Shown here: positions 1 to 5,868 of the stretch, piece by piece | Position numbering within the stretch: the stretch's first letter is position 1 | How the letters are laid out: each line of letters starts with the position of its first letter | From: Negativicutes bacterium UBA1444 | GTDB lineage: Bacteria > Bacillota > Negativicutes > UBA1444 | Direction: 5' to 3' | DNA: 6,396 nucleotides | Assembly: GCA_002329525.1 (NCBI GenBank) | Contig: DCTI01000252.1 | Location: 1 to 6,396 of the forward strand | Notes under the pieces: generated by a model | Database searches by the model: none | The model's input: only the letters and a program-made list of their open reading frames with translations | What the model was told of the DNA's origin: nothing | Position numbers and translations under genes: made by a program

Positions 1-305
1 GCCGCCGCCGCCAGTGGGCCCACAATCAGGGTTGTAGTGTCGGCCACACCGCCGGTACTGTGTTTATCAACTTTTACGCCATCAATACTCGACAGGTCGA
101 GGATTTGTCCGGAGTGGGCCATCGCCAGCGTCAGCTGCGACGTTTCCGCCGGAGTCAAGCCCCGGAACCAAACCGCCATTAGCCAGGCGGCTATTTGGTA
201 ATCCGGAATATGACCCGCCATATAGTCTTGAATGATGTATTCGATTTCCGCCGCGGCATGAACGCCGCCCCGTTTCTTTTGGTCAATCAGGTCCGGCATG
301 CGCAT
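1..305 (-). CDS. pdp: Pyrimidine-nucleoside phosphorylase, N-terminal part (runs off left edge)
   Basis: This is the N-terminal 101 residues of a thymidine/pyrimidine-nucleoside phosphorylase, a cytosolic salvage enzyme that splits uridine, thymidine or deoxyuridine with phosphate into base and (deoxy)ribose-1-phosphate. The protein opens MRMPDLIDQKKRGG, like Bacillus Pdp (MRMVDII). It has the alpha-helical domain with IPDYQIAAWLMAV (33-45) and the family hallmark VDKHSTGGVADTTT (79-92). K81 and S83 fall at the phosphate-binding positions known for the family. The hallmark is usually KHSTGGVGD; here the second-last residue is Ala88 (codon GCC). The TTT after the Asp favours the Bacillus-type broad-specificity enzyme over E. 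coli DeoA, which has VTS. The ATG at 305 is chosen because GGGAGGG (313-319) lies 7 bases upstream and it matches the family N-terminus. An alternative ATG at 299 is less well spaced. The gene starts 16 bases after the xerD stop, so it is probably co-transcribed with xerD. The C-terminal three quarters lie outside the window. Confidence 0.93.
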   Translation of the reverse strand, partial: MRMPDLIDQKKRGGVHAAAEIEYIIQDYMAGHIPDYQIAAWLMAVWFRGLTPAETSQLTLAMAHSGQILDLSSIDGVKVDKHSTGGVADTTTLIVGPLAAA

Positions 306-321
306 CGGTTCACCCTCCCTT

Positions 322-1209
322 CTATGCTCGCGGATGTGTCCGGTTATAGACTTCCTTCAACCGGGTCCGGGATACGTGCGTATAAATCTGGGTAGTGGTA
401 ATATCGACATGTCCCAGCATTTCCTGAACGGACCGCAAGTCTGCCCCATGATCGAGCAGATGGGTGGCAAACGAATGCCGCAGCATGTGCGGCGTCACCG
501 ATTTGGCAATCCCGGCCTGGCGGGCCGCCTCCTGCAAAATCAGCCAGAACGCCTGTCGTGTCATTTTCTGCCCTCGCTGGTTGAGAAATACGGTGTCTTC
601 CAGCGTTCGCCGTAAGAGGTGCGGCCGTCCCCGGTCCAAATAATTCTGGACGGCCTGACGGGCCAAGTCGCCCATCGGCACGATGCGTTCCTTCGAACCT
701 TTGCCGAAGCAGCGGACATATCCCATGTCCAGATTCACATCGTTTACTTTCAGGGAAACCAGTTCCGATACCCGTACGCCGGTGGCATACATCAGTTCCA
801 GCATCGCCCGGTCACGCAGCCCCACCGGCGTCAAGGGGCGCGGTTGCTCGAGCAGGGCGGCGATTTCCGCCTCGTCGAGCACTTTCGGCAACCGCAACGG
901 TTTTTTCATGGATTCGATCATCCCGGAAGGATCCTTCGTCAAAACCCGCTCGCGGACAGCATATTGGAAAAAATTACGCAGTGCCGATAATTTGCGGGAT
1001 ATCGACGTGGCCCGCAAGCCGTCGTTTTGAAGACTACGGAGATATTCAACCAACAGGGGCGGCTGAATCTGACCGACGATCCGGATGTCACGTTCCCGCA
1101 GATACCCGAGAAAGTGACGCAAATCCCGTTCGTAAGCCTGAAGCGTATTCCGCGCCAATCCGCGTTCCACGGTGATATAATGCAGGAATTCCTCCAACAG
1201 GTCTTCCAT
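322..1209 (-). CDS. xerD: Site-specific tyrosine recombinase XerD
   Basis: XerD acts with XerC at the chromosomal dif site to resolve chromosome dimers at cell division. The 295-residue protein matches the family length (about 295-300). It has an N-terminal core-binding SAM-like domain (about 1-95, with ERGLARNTLQAYERDL) and a C-terminal catalytic domain (about 108-290). All catalytic residues are visible: R146 in ATGVRVSEL, K170 in GKGSKER, H241 and R244 in HMLRHSFATHLL, H267 in LGHVDITTT and the nucleophile Y276 in QIYTHVS. The open frame extends upstream to 1383, but that part overlaps nudF and has no family similarity. The ATG at 1209 is preceded by GGGAGG (1215-1220) at 5 bases and gives the expected start MEDLLEEFLHYI. 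It begins 22 bases after nudF. A chromosomal neighbourhood of housekeeping genes and the standard length argue for the Xer housekeeping enzyme rather than a phage or integron integrase. XerC and XerD are hard to tell apart by eye; the position next to nudF and a nucleoside phosphorylase favours XerD. Confidence 0.94.
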   Translation of the reverse strand: MEDLLEEFLHYITVERGLARNTLQAYERDLRHFLGYLRERDIRIVGQIQPPLLVEYLRSLQNDGLRATSISRKLSALRNFFQYAVRERVLTKDPSGMIESMKKPLRLPKVLDEAEIAALLEQPRPLTPVGLRDRAMLELMYATGVRVSELVSLKVNDVNLDMGYVRCFGKGSKERIVPMGDLARQAVQNYLDRGRPHLLRRTLEDTVFLNQRGQKMTRQAFWLILQEAARQAGIAKSVTPHMLRHSFATHLLDHGADLRSVQEMLGHVDITTTQIYTHVSRTRLKEVYNRTHPRA

Positions 1210-1214
1210 GAAAA

Positions 1215-1220
1215 CCTCCC
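1215..1220 (-). promoter_or_regulatory. Ribosome binding site of xerD
   Basis: GGGAGG on the minus strand lies 5 bases before the ATG at 1209. It decides the xerD start, since the frame is open for another 58 codons upstream with no family similarity. Confidence 0.8.
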
Positions 1221-1231
1221 GCGATCTGCCG

Positions 1232-1765
1232 TTAATCGTCCTGAAGCAAATAGAGTCCGGAAATCGTCTTCGCGTCGCAAAGCAGGCCTTCCCTGACCAG
1301 GCGGCGGATTTCCTCCGGCGTATAGGCGCCGACTTCCAGGAATTCATCCTCATCCGGATTGACCGCCGTTTTGAATAAATCATGCGCCAGATACAAATGG
1401 ATCACCTCGTTCGTAAAGCCGGGACCGGTAAAGACCGATGCCTTGCGTTCCAACGACTTTGCCCGGTATCCCGTTTCCTCCTCCAGTTCACGCGCAGCGC
1501 ACGCATCGGGGCTTTCGCCAGGATCCAGCTTGCCGGCGGGAATTTCCAGTAACACCTGCCCGACCGGATGGCGAAATTGACGGACCAGCAGAATTCTGCC
1601 GTCCGGCAGCACCGGGATAATGGCAACCGCCCCCGGATGTTCCACGACTTCCCGGGACGCCTGTTTTCCATTCGGTAAGCATACGATGTCCCGCCGCAAA
1701 TTTACCACCTTGCCGGAATAGATTTGTTCGGCGGAAACAAAGGTTTCCTTTAAATGTTCGTCCAT
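1232..1765 (-). CDS. nudF: Nudix hydrolase, ADP-ribose pyrophosphatase
   Basis: This is a cytosolic Nudix enzyme predicted to hydrolyse ADP-ribose to AMP and ribose-5-phosphate, clearing a reactive NAD breakdown product. The 177-residue protein has a complete Nudix box, G-x5-E-x7-R-E-L-x-E-E-x-G-Y: G78, E84, R92, E93, E96, E97 and G99. The glutamates E93, E96 and E97 bind the catalytic Mg2+. A proline (P115, in TGPGFTNE) lies 15 residues after the box end, the classical marker of the ADP-ribose subgroup. The N-terminal half carries the dimerisation strands typical of the group (YSGKVVNLRRD, 16-26, and HPGAVAIIP, 43-51). The ATG at 1765 follows AAGGAG (1774-1779) by 8 bases. It is the first gene after a hairpin and precedes xerD by 22 bases, as nudF and xerD are also near each other in Bacillus. 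Activity on other NDP-sugars cannot be excluded. Confidence 0.92.
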   Translation of the reverse strand: MDEHLKETFVSAEQIYSGKVVNLRRDIVCLPNGKQASREVVEHPGAVAIIPVLPDGRILLVRQFRHPVGQVLLEIPAGKLDPGESPDACAARELEEETGYRAKSLERKASVFTGPGFTNEVIHLYLAHDLFKTAVNPDEDEFLEVGAYTPEEIRRLVREGLLCDAKTISGLYLLQDD

Positions 1766-1806
1766 TACATCGTCTCCTTCAGTTCCCTGCGCGGACCCAA
1801 TTCAAC

Positions 1807-1832
1807 AAACCGGCCCCCGCAGGGGCCGGTTT
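1807..1832 (-). terminator. GC-rich hairpin, probable intrinsic terminator of the buk-NTPase block
   Basis: A perfect 11-bp inverted repeat (AAACCGGCCCC and GGGGCCGGTTT) closes a 4-base loop between the NTPase stop at 1844 and the nudF start at 1765. On the minus strand the stem ends in TTT and is followed by GTTGAATT, so the U-tract is short and interrupted. It may terminate only partly. On the plus strand the tail (GGCTTTATTATTT) is richer in T, but there is no plus-strand gene to terminate. No convincing promoter is visible in the 41 bases between the hairpin and nudF, so some read-through may supply nudF-xerD-pdp. Confidence 0.7.
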
Positions 1833-1843
1833 GGCTTTATTAT

Positions 1844-2542
1844 TTACTCGTCCCACGGATAGGCGGTCCGGGGATGAAGCGGCAAAATCGGCGTTGCTTC
1901 CTCCATCTGGCCATAGAGCCAAGGCGGCAGCACCAGCCATCGCAGCGGCAACCCGGTAGTCTCGGCAACCTGCCCGACGATTTGCGCGCCGGTCGCCACA
2001 TGCTGCATGGTGGTGGCGGCCCCCAGATTGGTGTTGCCGACCAAGCCGGTAACGGCAAGGCCGGAAGCAGCCTCCACGTTTCGCATGGCGGTGACAATTT
2101 CGTCAACATTCCGGGAAAAGGGACGGCAAACGTTGACTACCATCAGTACCTCACAGCCGTTTTCCTGGATGGATTTTCTCACCTGGCCCAAAACGATAGC
2201 CGATTTAGCGCCACCGACATCAATCACGACCCGAAACTCCGGGCTGCCCAGCACACGCGGCAAGCCCTGGGGCATGACCGGCAAGTCCGCATGGGCCAGC
2301 CCGGCCTGCGGCATAATCACGGTTACGCCATCCGCTTCAAGCTGTTGCCGGTGTTCCCGGGTCCGAAAATAGGGTTTGACCAGATCCATATCAACAACCG
2401 CCGTTTTCAGGCCGGATTTTTGCATATACGTCACCAAATTTACCGCCAGTTCGGTTTTCCCGCTGCCGAATTCCCCGACCAGGACCTTGATGCGGGGCTT
2501 CTGTTCCTCTTCCCGCCGAAACGCACCCAAATCAAACTCCAT
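1844..2542 (-). CDS. Uncharacterised SIMIBI-type P-loop NTPase encoded next to butyrate kinase
   Basis: This 232-residue P-loop protein has no function I can name. After a charged N-terminus comes IKVLVGEFGSGKTE with Walker A GEFGSGKT (23-30). Next are VVDMDLVKPYFRTRE (49-63), where D51 and D53 resemble the switch I aspartates of MinD/CobB-like enzymes, and a Walker B-like VVIDVGG (105-111, D108). NVCRPFSRN (137-145) and a late VGNTNLG (168-174) follow; the Asn in the last is placed like the base-contacting Asn of SIMIBI NTPases. There is no signal peptide or membrane segment, so it should be cytosolic. The ATG at 2542 has GAGG overlapping the buk stop 8 bases upstream, implying translational coupling to buk. 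I recall similar proteins, annotated only as ATP/GTP-binding or CobQ/CobB/MinD/ParA-like, beside butyrate kinase and 2-oxoacid ferredoxin oxidoreductase genes in anaerobic Bacillota. By analogy with other SIMIBI proteins it could be a maturation or activation factor, but that is inference. The open frame is intact and about the size of a single domain. Confidence 0.85.
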   Translation of the reverse strand: MEFDLGAFRREEEQKPRIKVLVGEFGSGKTELAVNLVTYMQKSGLKTAVVDMDLVKPYFRTREHRQQLEADGVTVIMPQAGLAHADLPVMPQGLPRVLGSPEFRVVIDVGGAKSAIVLGQVRKSIQENGCEVLMVVNVCRPFSRNVDEIVTAMRNVEAASGLAVTGLVGNTNLGAATTMQHVATGAQIVGQVAETTGLPLRWLVLPPWLYGQMEEATPILPLHPRTAYPWDE

Positions 2543-2553
2543 GATTGCATCCT

Positions 2554-3627
2554 CTATTCGTAAATTTTTGCGGACTCTTCCCCGTGAAGCACGCGCAGCG
2601 CTCCCTGCGCCAACGCCAGCAGTTCGTCTTCGCCCGGATATACCAGCACTTGGCCCAGGAACTGAACCCGCTCCCGGATCATCGCCACCAGACGCCGCGA
2701 ATAAGCCAGTCCTCCGGTCAGGACAATCGCGTCGAAGCGACCGTTCACCACCACCGTCATCGCCGCCAGCTCTTTGGCGATCTGATAGGCCATGGCCTGA
2801 TAGACCAATTCGGCCTGCGCGTCACCGGCATCGATCCGGCTTTCCACCTCGCGGGCGTCTCCGGTGCCCAAATGGGCGATCAACCCGCCGCGACCGACCA
2901 TCTTCCGCATCAGTTCCGGGAAGGTATAGCGGCCGGAATAACATAATTCAACCAGGGGACTGAGCGGCAGATAACCGGCCCGTTCCGGCGACAACGCGCC
3001 GCCATCCATCGGATTGATCACATCGATCATCCGTCCGTTCTGCTGTACGGTGAAGGAAATGCCTCCTCCGAGATGCCCCATAACCAGGGTCACTTCATCG
3101 ACCGATTTCCCCAGATCGTGGGCGGCGCGGCGCGCAGTCGCCTTCAGGTTCAGGGCGTGGAAAATACTGCGCCGGGGCATTTCCGGCCAACCGCTGATGC
3201 GGGCAATGGGCTCCAGTTCATCCACGCAGACCGGGTCGACGATGAACGCCGGCAAACCGCAAGGTTCGGCGATACCCAAGGCGATCAGTCCGCCCAAATT
3301 GGAGGCGTGATGAACCTGAACATGATGATGAAGATCGTCCACCATGGCTGCATTTACCATGTACGTGCCGCCGGCGATCGGTTTCAGTGCGCCGCCGCGA
3401 CCGACAATGGCCTGCAGATCCGTCACTGCAAAGCCGTGCTTGGCCAGGGCCTGTTCGACCAATTCCCGACGAAAGTCATACTGGGCATAGATATCGGCAA
3501 AAGCTGACAATTCCTCGGCACTGTGGCGGATCGTCTCTTCAAACAGGCTGATTTCTTCTTCGTAAACCGCAATTTTGGTGGATGTCGAACCGGGGTTGAT
3601 GGCTAATACCCGATATTTCTTCTTCAT
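2554..3627 (-). CDS. buk: Butyrate kinase (possibly branched-chain fatty acid kinase)
   Basis: This acetokinase-family enzyme interconverts butyryl-phosphate and ADP with butyrate and ATP, the ATP-forming last step of butyrate or branched-chain acid formation. The 357 residues match the family length (about 355). The ASKHA fold is evident from the first phosphate motif INPGSTSTK (10-18) and the second, GHLGGGIS (184-191), plus the adenosine motif LTGGLA (303-308). Butyrate-kinase-type motifs are VGRGGALKPIAGGTY (75-89), HHASNLGG (106-113), DPVCVDE (131-137), SIFHALN (154-160) and LSPERAG (212-218). The ATG at 3627 has AGAGG about 7 bases upstream and gives the canonical start. It lies 43 bases after recN and 11 before the NTPase gene. 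No phosphotransbutyrylase (ptb) or branched-chain dehydrogenase is present beside it, unlike the Bacillus ptb-bcd-buk-bkd cluster. The true substrate (butyrate, isobutyrate, isovalerate or similar) cannot be read from the sequence. Confidence 0.93.
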   Translation of the reverse strand: MKKKYRVLAINPGSTSTKIAVYEEEISLFEETIRHSAEELSAFADIYAQYDFRRELVEQALAKHGFAVTDLQAIVGRGGALKPIAGGTYMVNAAMVDDLHHHVQVHHASNLGGLIALGIAEPCGLPAFIVDPVCVDELEPIARISGWPEMPRRSIFHALNLKATARRAAHDLGKSVDEVTLVMGHLGGGISFTVQQNGRMIDVINPMDGGALSPERAGYLPLSPLVELCYSGRYTFPELMRKMVGRGGLIAHLGTGDAREVESRIDAGDAQAELVYQAMAYQIAKELAAMTVVVNGRFDAIVLTGGLAYSRRLVAMIRERVQFLGQVLVYPGEDELLALAQGALRVLHGEESAKIYE

Positions 3628-3638
3628 GCTCCCGCCTC

Positions 3639-3674
3639 TTTTCTATAAAATAAGCAGAAAACATCACCCGTCAG
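3639..3674 (-). promoter_or_regulatory. Weak promoter-like, AT-rich inverted repeat upstream of buk
   Basis: On the minus strand CTGACG (3669-3674) and TATTTT (3647-3652) are spaced by 16 bases, each matching 4 of 6 positions of the vegetative -35 and -10 consensus. The -10 sits between two arms of an inverted repeat, TTTTCT and AGAAAA (3639-3644 and 3656-3661, 11-base spacer). The stretch is strikingly AT-rich for this window and fills the recN-buk gap, so it could be a buk promoter with an operator. The evidence is weak: both hexamers are poor and the repeat arms are short. Confidence 0.25.
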
Positions 3675-5407
3675 GCAAGAAGCTGCAATCCGGCCTCAGG
3701 GTGCGTCGCCGCTTGTTGGTTTTTCAGTTCCGCCGACAGCCGGATCATGTCGGCCGCGTTCGCCAAGCCGGCCGGCGATATCGGCTCGCCGCCGATCATC
3801 CTGGCCAGCTCCGCCAGGCGTTCATCTTCGGACAAGCGTTGCACGAAAGTCTGGGTACGCTCACTTACTACCCTTTTTTCGATATGGATATGACAATCCG
3901 CCATGGAAGCAATTTGCGGCAGGTGCGTAATGCACAGCACCTGCTTCCGTGCGGCGACCTGGCCGATTTTTTCGGCGACCTTGCGCGCCGTTTGCCCGCC
4001 CACGCCGGAATCGATCTCGTCAAAAACCATCACCTGGGCGCCGTCAATCTTGGCACAAACAGTCTTAATCGCCAATGCCACCCGCGAAAGTTCCCCACCG
4101 GAAGCAACTTTGGACAACAATCGCAATTCTTCGCCGGGGTTGGCGGAAAATTCGAACCGGACCTGATTCGTGCCGGACGGACCGTATTCTTCCTCCGAAG
4201 AAACCCTGACTGCAAATTGGGCTCCCGGCATTCCCAGGTCCTTAAGCTGCCCGGCAATTGCCCGGCCCATGATTTCGGCGGCCTGAATCCGCCGCTGGCT
4301 CAATTCCGCCGCTGCCTGTGCCAGTTCCCGGTCTTGCTTTTCCAGCAATCGTCGCAAATCGGCCAAAAGTTCGTCATGCCGCTCCAATGTCGCCAGTTCG
4401 GTGCGTGCCTCTTCGGCATACCGCAAAACCTCCGACACCGCTGCGCCATATTTTTGTTTGAGCCGATAAATCAAATCCATTCGCTCCTGGAACTTCGCCA
4501 ACCGGCCAGGATCTGCCTCAATCCGGTCCAAGTAGTCGGACAGCTCCGGTGCCATATCTTCCAGCAGAACCAACGCTTCCGCCAATTGCCGGGAATAAGC
4601 AGTCAGCGCTTCGTCATAGCGGGCGGCGCTGTCCAAATTCCGACGACACTCCTGCAATAGGTCGATCACGCTTTTTCCCTGGCGGCCGCTTTCCGACAAA
4701 ACTGACCAGGCTGATCCAACGGCCGTGCTGATTTTTTCCGCATGCGTCAATAACGCAATTTGCCGCTCCAGTTCTTCTTCTTCCGTTTCGCGTAACTTGG
4801 CGGCCTCAATTTCCTGAAGTTGCCATTTTAGCAAATCGGTTCGCTGGGCCCGCTGCCGGTCATCCTTGTCCACTGCGGCGATTTTGTCCCGGGTCTGCCG
4901 CCACAGCCTATACAGTTGCTGATAGCGCCCCAACGGCGATTCCAGCGCCGGATCCGAACCGTCCAGCAACCCGAGGTAGGACTCCGGCCGCAACAACGCC
5001 TGGTTTTCGTGCTGGCCATGCATATCCAGCAGACCGTCGCCGATCGTTCGCAACAATGACAACGGTGCATGCGTCCCATTCAACAACACGGTGTTCTTCC
5101 CTTGCCGGGACACGGTGCGACTGATATAGAGCCGCCCGTCCTCTTCCAGGGGAATGGCCTGATCGGACAGCAAAGACCGCACGGCCGAATGGTTTTCCAG
5201 ATTAAACACAGCCTCGACCCGAAACTGCTCACTGCCGCCACGGATCATGTCCAGCGAAGAACGTCCGCCCAACACCACGCTCAAAGCATCCACGACAATG
5301 GATTTTCCGGCACCGGTTTCCCCGGTCAGCACATTGAACCCGCCGGAAAATTCGATTTCAGCCTGCTCAATGAGGGCAAAATTGAAGACTTTCAGTACCT
5401 GCAGCAA
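3671..5407 (-). CDS. recN: DNA repair protein RecN
   Basis: RecN is an SMC-like ATPase that acts early in RecA-dependent repair of double-strand breaks, bridging DNA ends on the nucleoid. The 578-residue protein matches Bacillus RecN (about 576). It has an N-terminal ATPase half with Walker A GETGAGKS (29-36) and a long central helical region (about 160-380) rich in Glu, Arg, Leu and Ala, consistent with a short coiled coil. The C-terminal ATPase half carries the ABC signature SGGELSR (436-442), Walker B VMVFDEIDSG (459-468, D463 and E464) and the H-loop THLPQIA (494-500, H495). The RecN-typical MHGQHENQ (129-136) is present. The start is TTG at 5407: it gives MLQVLKVFNFALIE, aligning with the family start (ML..L.IKNFALIE), and AGAGGGG (5414-5420) lies 6 bases upstream. 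It follows argR by 11 bases, the conserved ahrC-recN pair of Bacillota. The usual next genes, spoIVB and spo0A in sporeformers, are absent here. Confidence 0.97.
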   Translation of the reverse strand: MLQVLKVFNFALIEQAEIEFSGGFNVLTGETGAGKSIVVDALSVVLGGRSSLDMIRGGSEQFRVEAVFNLENHSAVRSLLSDQAIPLEEDGRLYISRTVSRQGKNTVLLNGTHAPLSLLRTIGDGLLDMHGQHENQALLRPESYLGLLDGSDPALESPLGRYQQLYRLWRQTRDKIAAVDKDDRQRAQRTDLLKWQLQEIEAAKLRETEEEELERQIALLTHAEKISTAVGSAWSVLSESGRQGKSVIDLLQECRRNLDSAARYDEALTAYSRQLAEALVLLEDMAPELSDYLDRIEADPGRLAKFQERMDLIYRLKQKYGAAVSEVLRYAEEARTELATLERHDELLADLRRLLEKQDRELAQAAAELSQRRIQAAEIMGRAIAGQLKDLGMPGAQFAVRVSSEEEYGPSGTNQVRFEFSANPGEELRLLSKVASGGELSRVALAIKTVCAKIDGAQVMVFDEIDSGVGGQTARKVAEKIGQVAARKQVLCITHLPQIASMADCHIHIEKRVVSERTQTFVQRLSEDERLAELARMIGGEPISPAGLANAADMIRLSAELKNQQAATHPEAGLQLLA

Positions 5408-5413
5408 ATGAAT

Positions 5414-5420
5414 CCCCTCT
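5414..5420 (-). promoter_or_regulatory. Ribosome binding site of recN, overlapping the argR stop codon
   Basis: AGAGGGG on the minus strand overlaps the argR TAG (5419-5421) and lies 6 bases before the TTG at 5407. It supports the non-ATG start of recN and suggests that ribosomes finishing argR help initiate recN. Confidence 0.75.
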
Positions 5421-5868
5421 ACAAAATCGATTCCAGTCGTTCTCTCACCGACACAACCGCTGTTTCGGGCTTGATGACGAGAAAAATGGTGTCATCGCCG
5501 GCAACCGTGCCGATAATTTCCGGCCAGCGAACATTGTCCAGCACATAGGCGACGGCCTGCGCCGTTCCCGGCAGCGTTCGCAAAACAACGATATTGCCGC
5601 TGTGGTCAATCGACAGGACAGAATCCTGAAAGGTTTTCTCCAGCCGGGCCACCGATACCGTGACGTTCCGTTCGGATGGGAACGCGTATCGGTAACTGCC
5701 GTCGCCGGAAGGCACCTTGACCAGCATCAATTCCTTGATGTCGCGGGATACAGTGGCCTGCGTAACGTCGATTCCCTCCTGGCGCAAAGCGTCAGCCAGC
5801 TCGTCCTGGGTCCGGATGACGTTCCGTTCCACGATTTCCTTCACTTTTGATTGGCGATGTGTTTTCAT
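5419..5868 (-). CDS. argR: Arginine repressor ArgR/AhrC
   Basis: This is the hexameric, arginine-sensing transcription factor that represses arginine biosynthesis and, in Bacillus, activates catabolism. The 149 residues equal the length of B. subtilis AhrC. The N-terminal winged helix-turn-helix (about 1-70) has RTQDELADALRQEG (19-32) and the recognition helix QATVSRDIKEL (37-47, with S41 and R42). The C-terminal oligomerisation and arginine-binding domain (about 80-149) has GTAQAVAYVLD (101-111) and GTVAGDDTIFLV (120-131), where the Asp pair D125-D126 contacts arginine. The open frame reaches back to 5946, but the ATG at 5868 gives the family start MKTHRQSKVKEIVE and has GGGGAGG 7 bases upstream. 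The start lies inside the 3' end of the methyltransferase gene in another frame (77-base overlap), and recN follows 11 bases after the stop. I saw no clear ARG-box palindrome directly upstream. Confidence 0.96.
   Translation of the reverse strand: MKTHRQSKVKEIVERNVIRTQDELADALRQEGIDVTQATVSRDIKELMLVKVPSGDGSYRYAFPSERNVTVSVARLEKTFQDSVLSIDHSGNIVVLRTLPGTAQAVAYVLDNVRWPEIIGTVAGDDTIFLVIKPETAVVSVRERLESIL

Noticed and set aside
1..12. GCC triplet repeat at the window edge
   Set aside because: It reads as a short alanine run after GPLA in the phosphorylase, where homologues also carry small residues; no tandem repeat element is implied.
230..242. ARG-box-like palindrome GAATGATGTATTC
   Set aside because: It lies inside the pdp coding region, not near a start, encodes ordinary residues of the conserved N-terminal domain, and is too short to count as an operator.
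322..1209. Tyrosine recombinase as a sign of a phage, integron or genomic island
   Set aside because: Length, motifs and housekeeping neighbours fit chromosomal XerD; no attachment-site repeats, tRNA gene or cargo genes are seen.
1210..1383. Upstream extension of the xerD frame
   Set aside because: It overlaps the conserved C-terminal part of nudF, is basic and low in similarity to anything, and a good ribosome site sits before the ATG at 1209.
1754..2563. Plus-strand open frame (269 codons) opposite the NTPase gene
   Set aside because: It is antisense to an intact P-loop gene, crosses the hairpin, and has no recognisable domain; composition is that of a shadow frame.
3575..4660. Long plus-strand open frame (361 codons) opposite recN and the start of buk
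   Set aside because: It lies antisense to two clearly recognised genes. Its translation has the Gln/Arg/Phe-rich look of a shadow frame, has no family motif, and results from codon bias of the real genes.
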